Shown here in pieces: positions 5,862 to 5,870 of a stretch of DNA of 5,870 nt. The DNA is taken from contig JADGNT010000357.1 in the NCBI GenBank assembly GCA_017883345.1, forward strand, positions 1 through 5,870, in the 5' to 3' direction. Made by a program: the position numbers and the translations under genes. The first letter of the stretch is position 1. The number at the start of each line of letters is the position of its first letter. This DNA comes from Candidatus Solibacter sp. GTDB taxonomy: Bacteria; Acidobacteriota; Terriglobia; Bryobacterales; Bryobacteraceae. The notes beneath the pieces are model-generated. The model was not told the origin of the DNA and searched no databases. It saw only the letters and a program-made list of their open reading frames with translations.

Positions 5862-5870
5862 AAAAAGCCC
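5858..5870 (+). CDS. Start of a further operon gene (M-K-K-A..., 3' partial)
   Basis: An ATG overlaps the stop of the YgfK-like gene as ATGA and is preceded by a good ribosome binding site. Four codons (Met-Lys-Lys-Ala) are visible before the window ends. The position makes it a likely fourth member of the same operon. Typical partners in such clusters are a dihydropyrimidinase (HyuA), an SsnA-type amidohydrolase, YgeW, YgeX, or FAD/[2Fe-2S] subunits, but four residues cannot tell them apart. Confidence 0.6.

Overview
The window looks like a high-GC (roughly 60-65% by eye), densely packed bacterial chromosome segment. Almost everything is on the + strand and there is no gene-free stretch over 300 bases. 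Three full-length or near full-length genes overlap end to start and form one operon: an XdhD-like molybdenum hydroxylase large subunit, a YgeY-type M20 metallohydrolase and a YgfK-type flavin/iron-sulfur oxidoreductase. A fourth gene begins in the last 13 bases. No taxonomic marker is present. The protein sequences are clearly not enterobacterial, and a soil-type bacterium (for example Acidobacteriota) is only a guess.

Layout. Bases 1-358 hold the end of a secreted protein: the tail of a signal peptide, two copies of a two-cysteine module, and the first triplets of a collagen-like Gly-X-Y tract that stops abruptly. At about 333-373 this sequence runs straight into the molybdenum hydroxylase gene. 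The same bases read as collagen triplets in one frame and as the conserved N-terminus of the hydroxylase in another. This looks like a fusion or assembly junction, not a natural gene start. Bases 363-2660 encode the hydroxylase, 2657-3892 the hydrolase, 3885-5861 the YgfK-like protein, and 5858 onward the next gene.

How the genes fit together. XdhD, YgeY and YgfK homologues occur together in the E. coli ygeW-xdhD region and in the gut-bacterial clusters for anaerobic purine/uric acid breakdown; older family names tie them to selenium-dependent molybdenum hydroxylases. The inferred pathway is oxidation or reduction of an N-heterocycle by the molybdenum and flavin/Fe-S enzymes, followed by hydrolysis of an opened amide or carbamoyl intermediate by YgeY. 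The FAD and [2Fe-2S] subunits that the hydroxylase needs are not in the window.

Most notable points: (1) the chimeric-looking junction at 333-373; (2) two abutting hairpins (4290-4330) inserted in frame in the YgfK-like gene, resembling a protein-coding palindromic repeat; (3) the YgfK-like protein lacks the GltD-like FAD/NAD(P)H module of E. coli YgfK, giving it a PreA-like layout.
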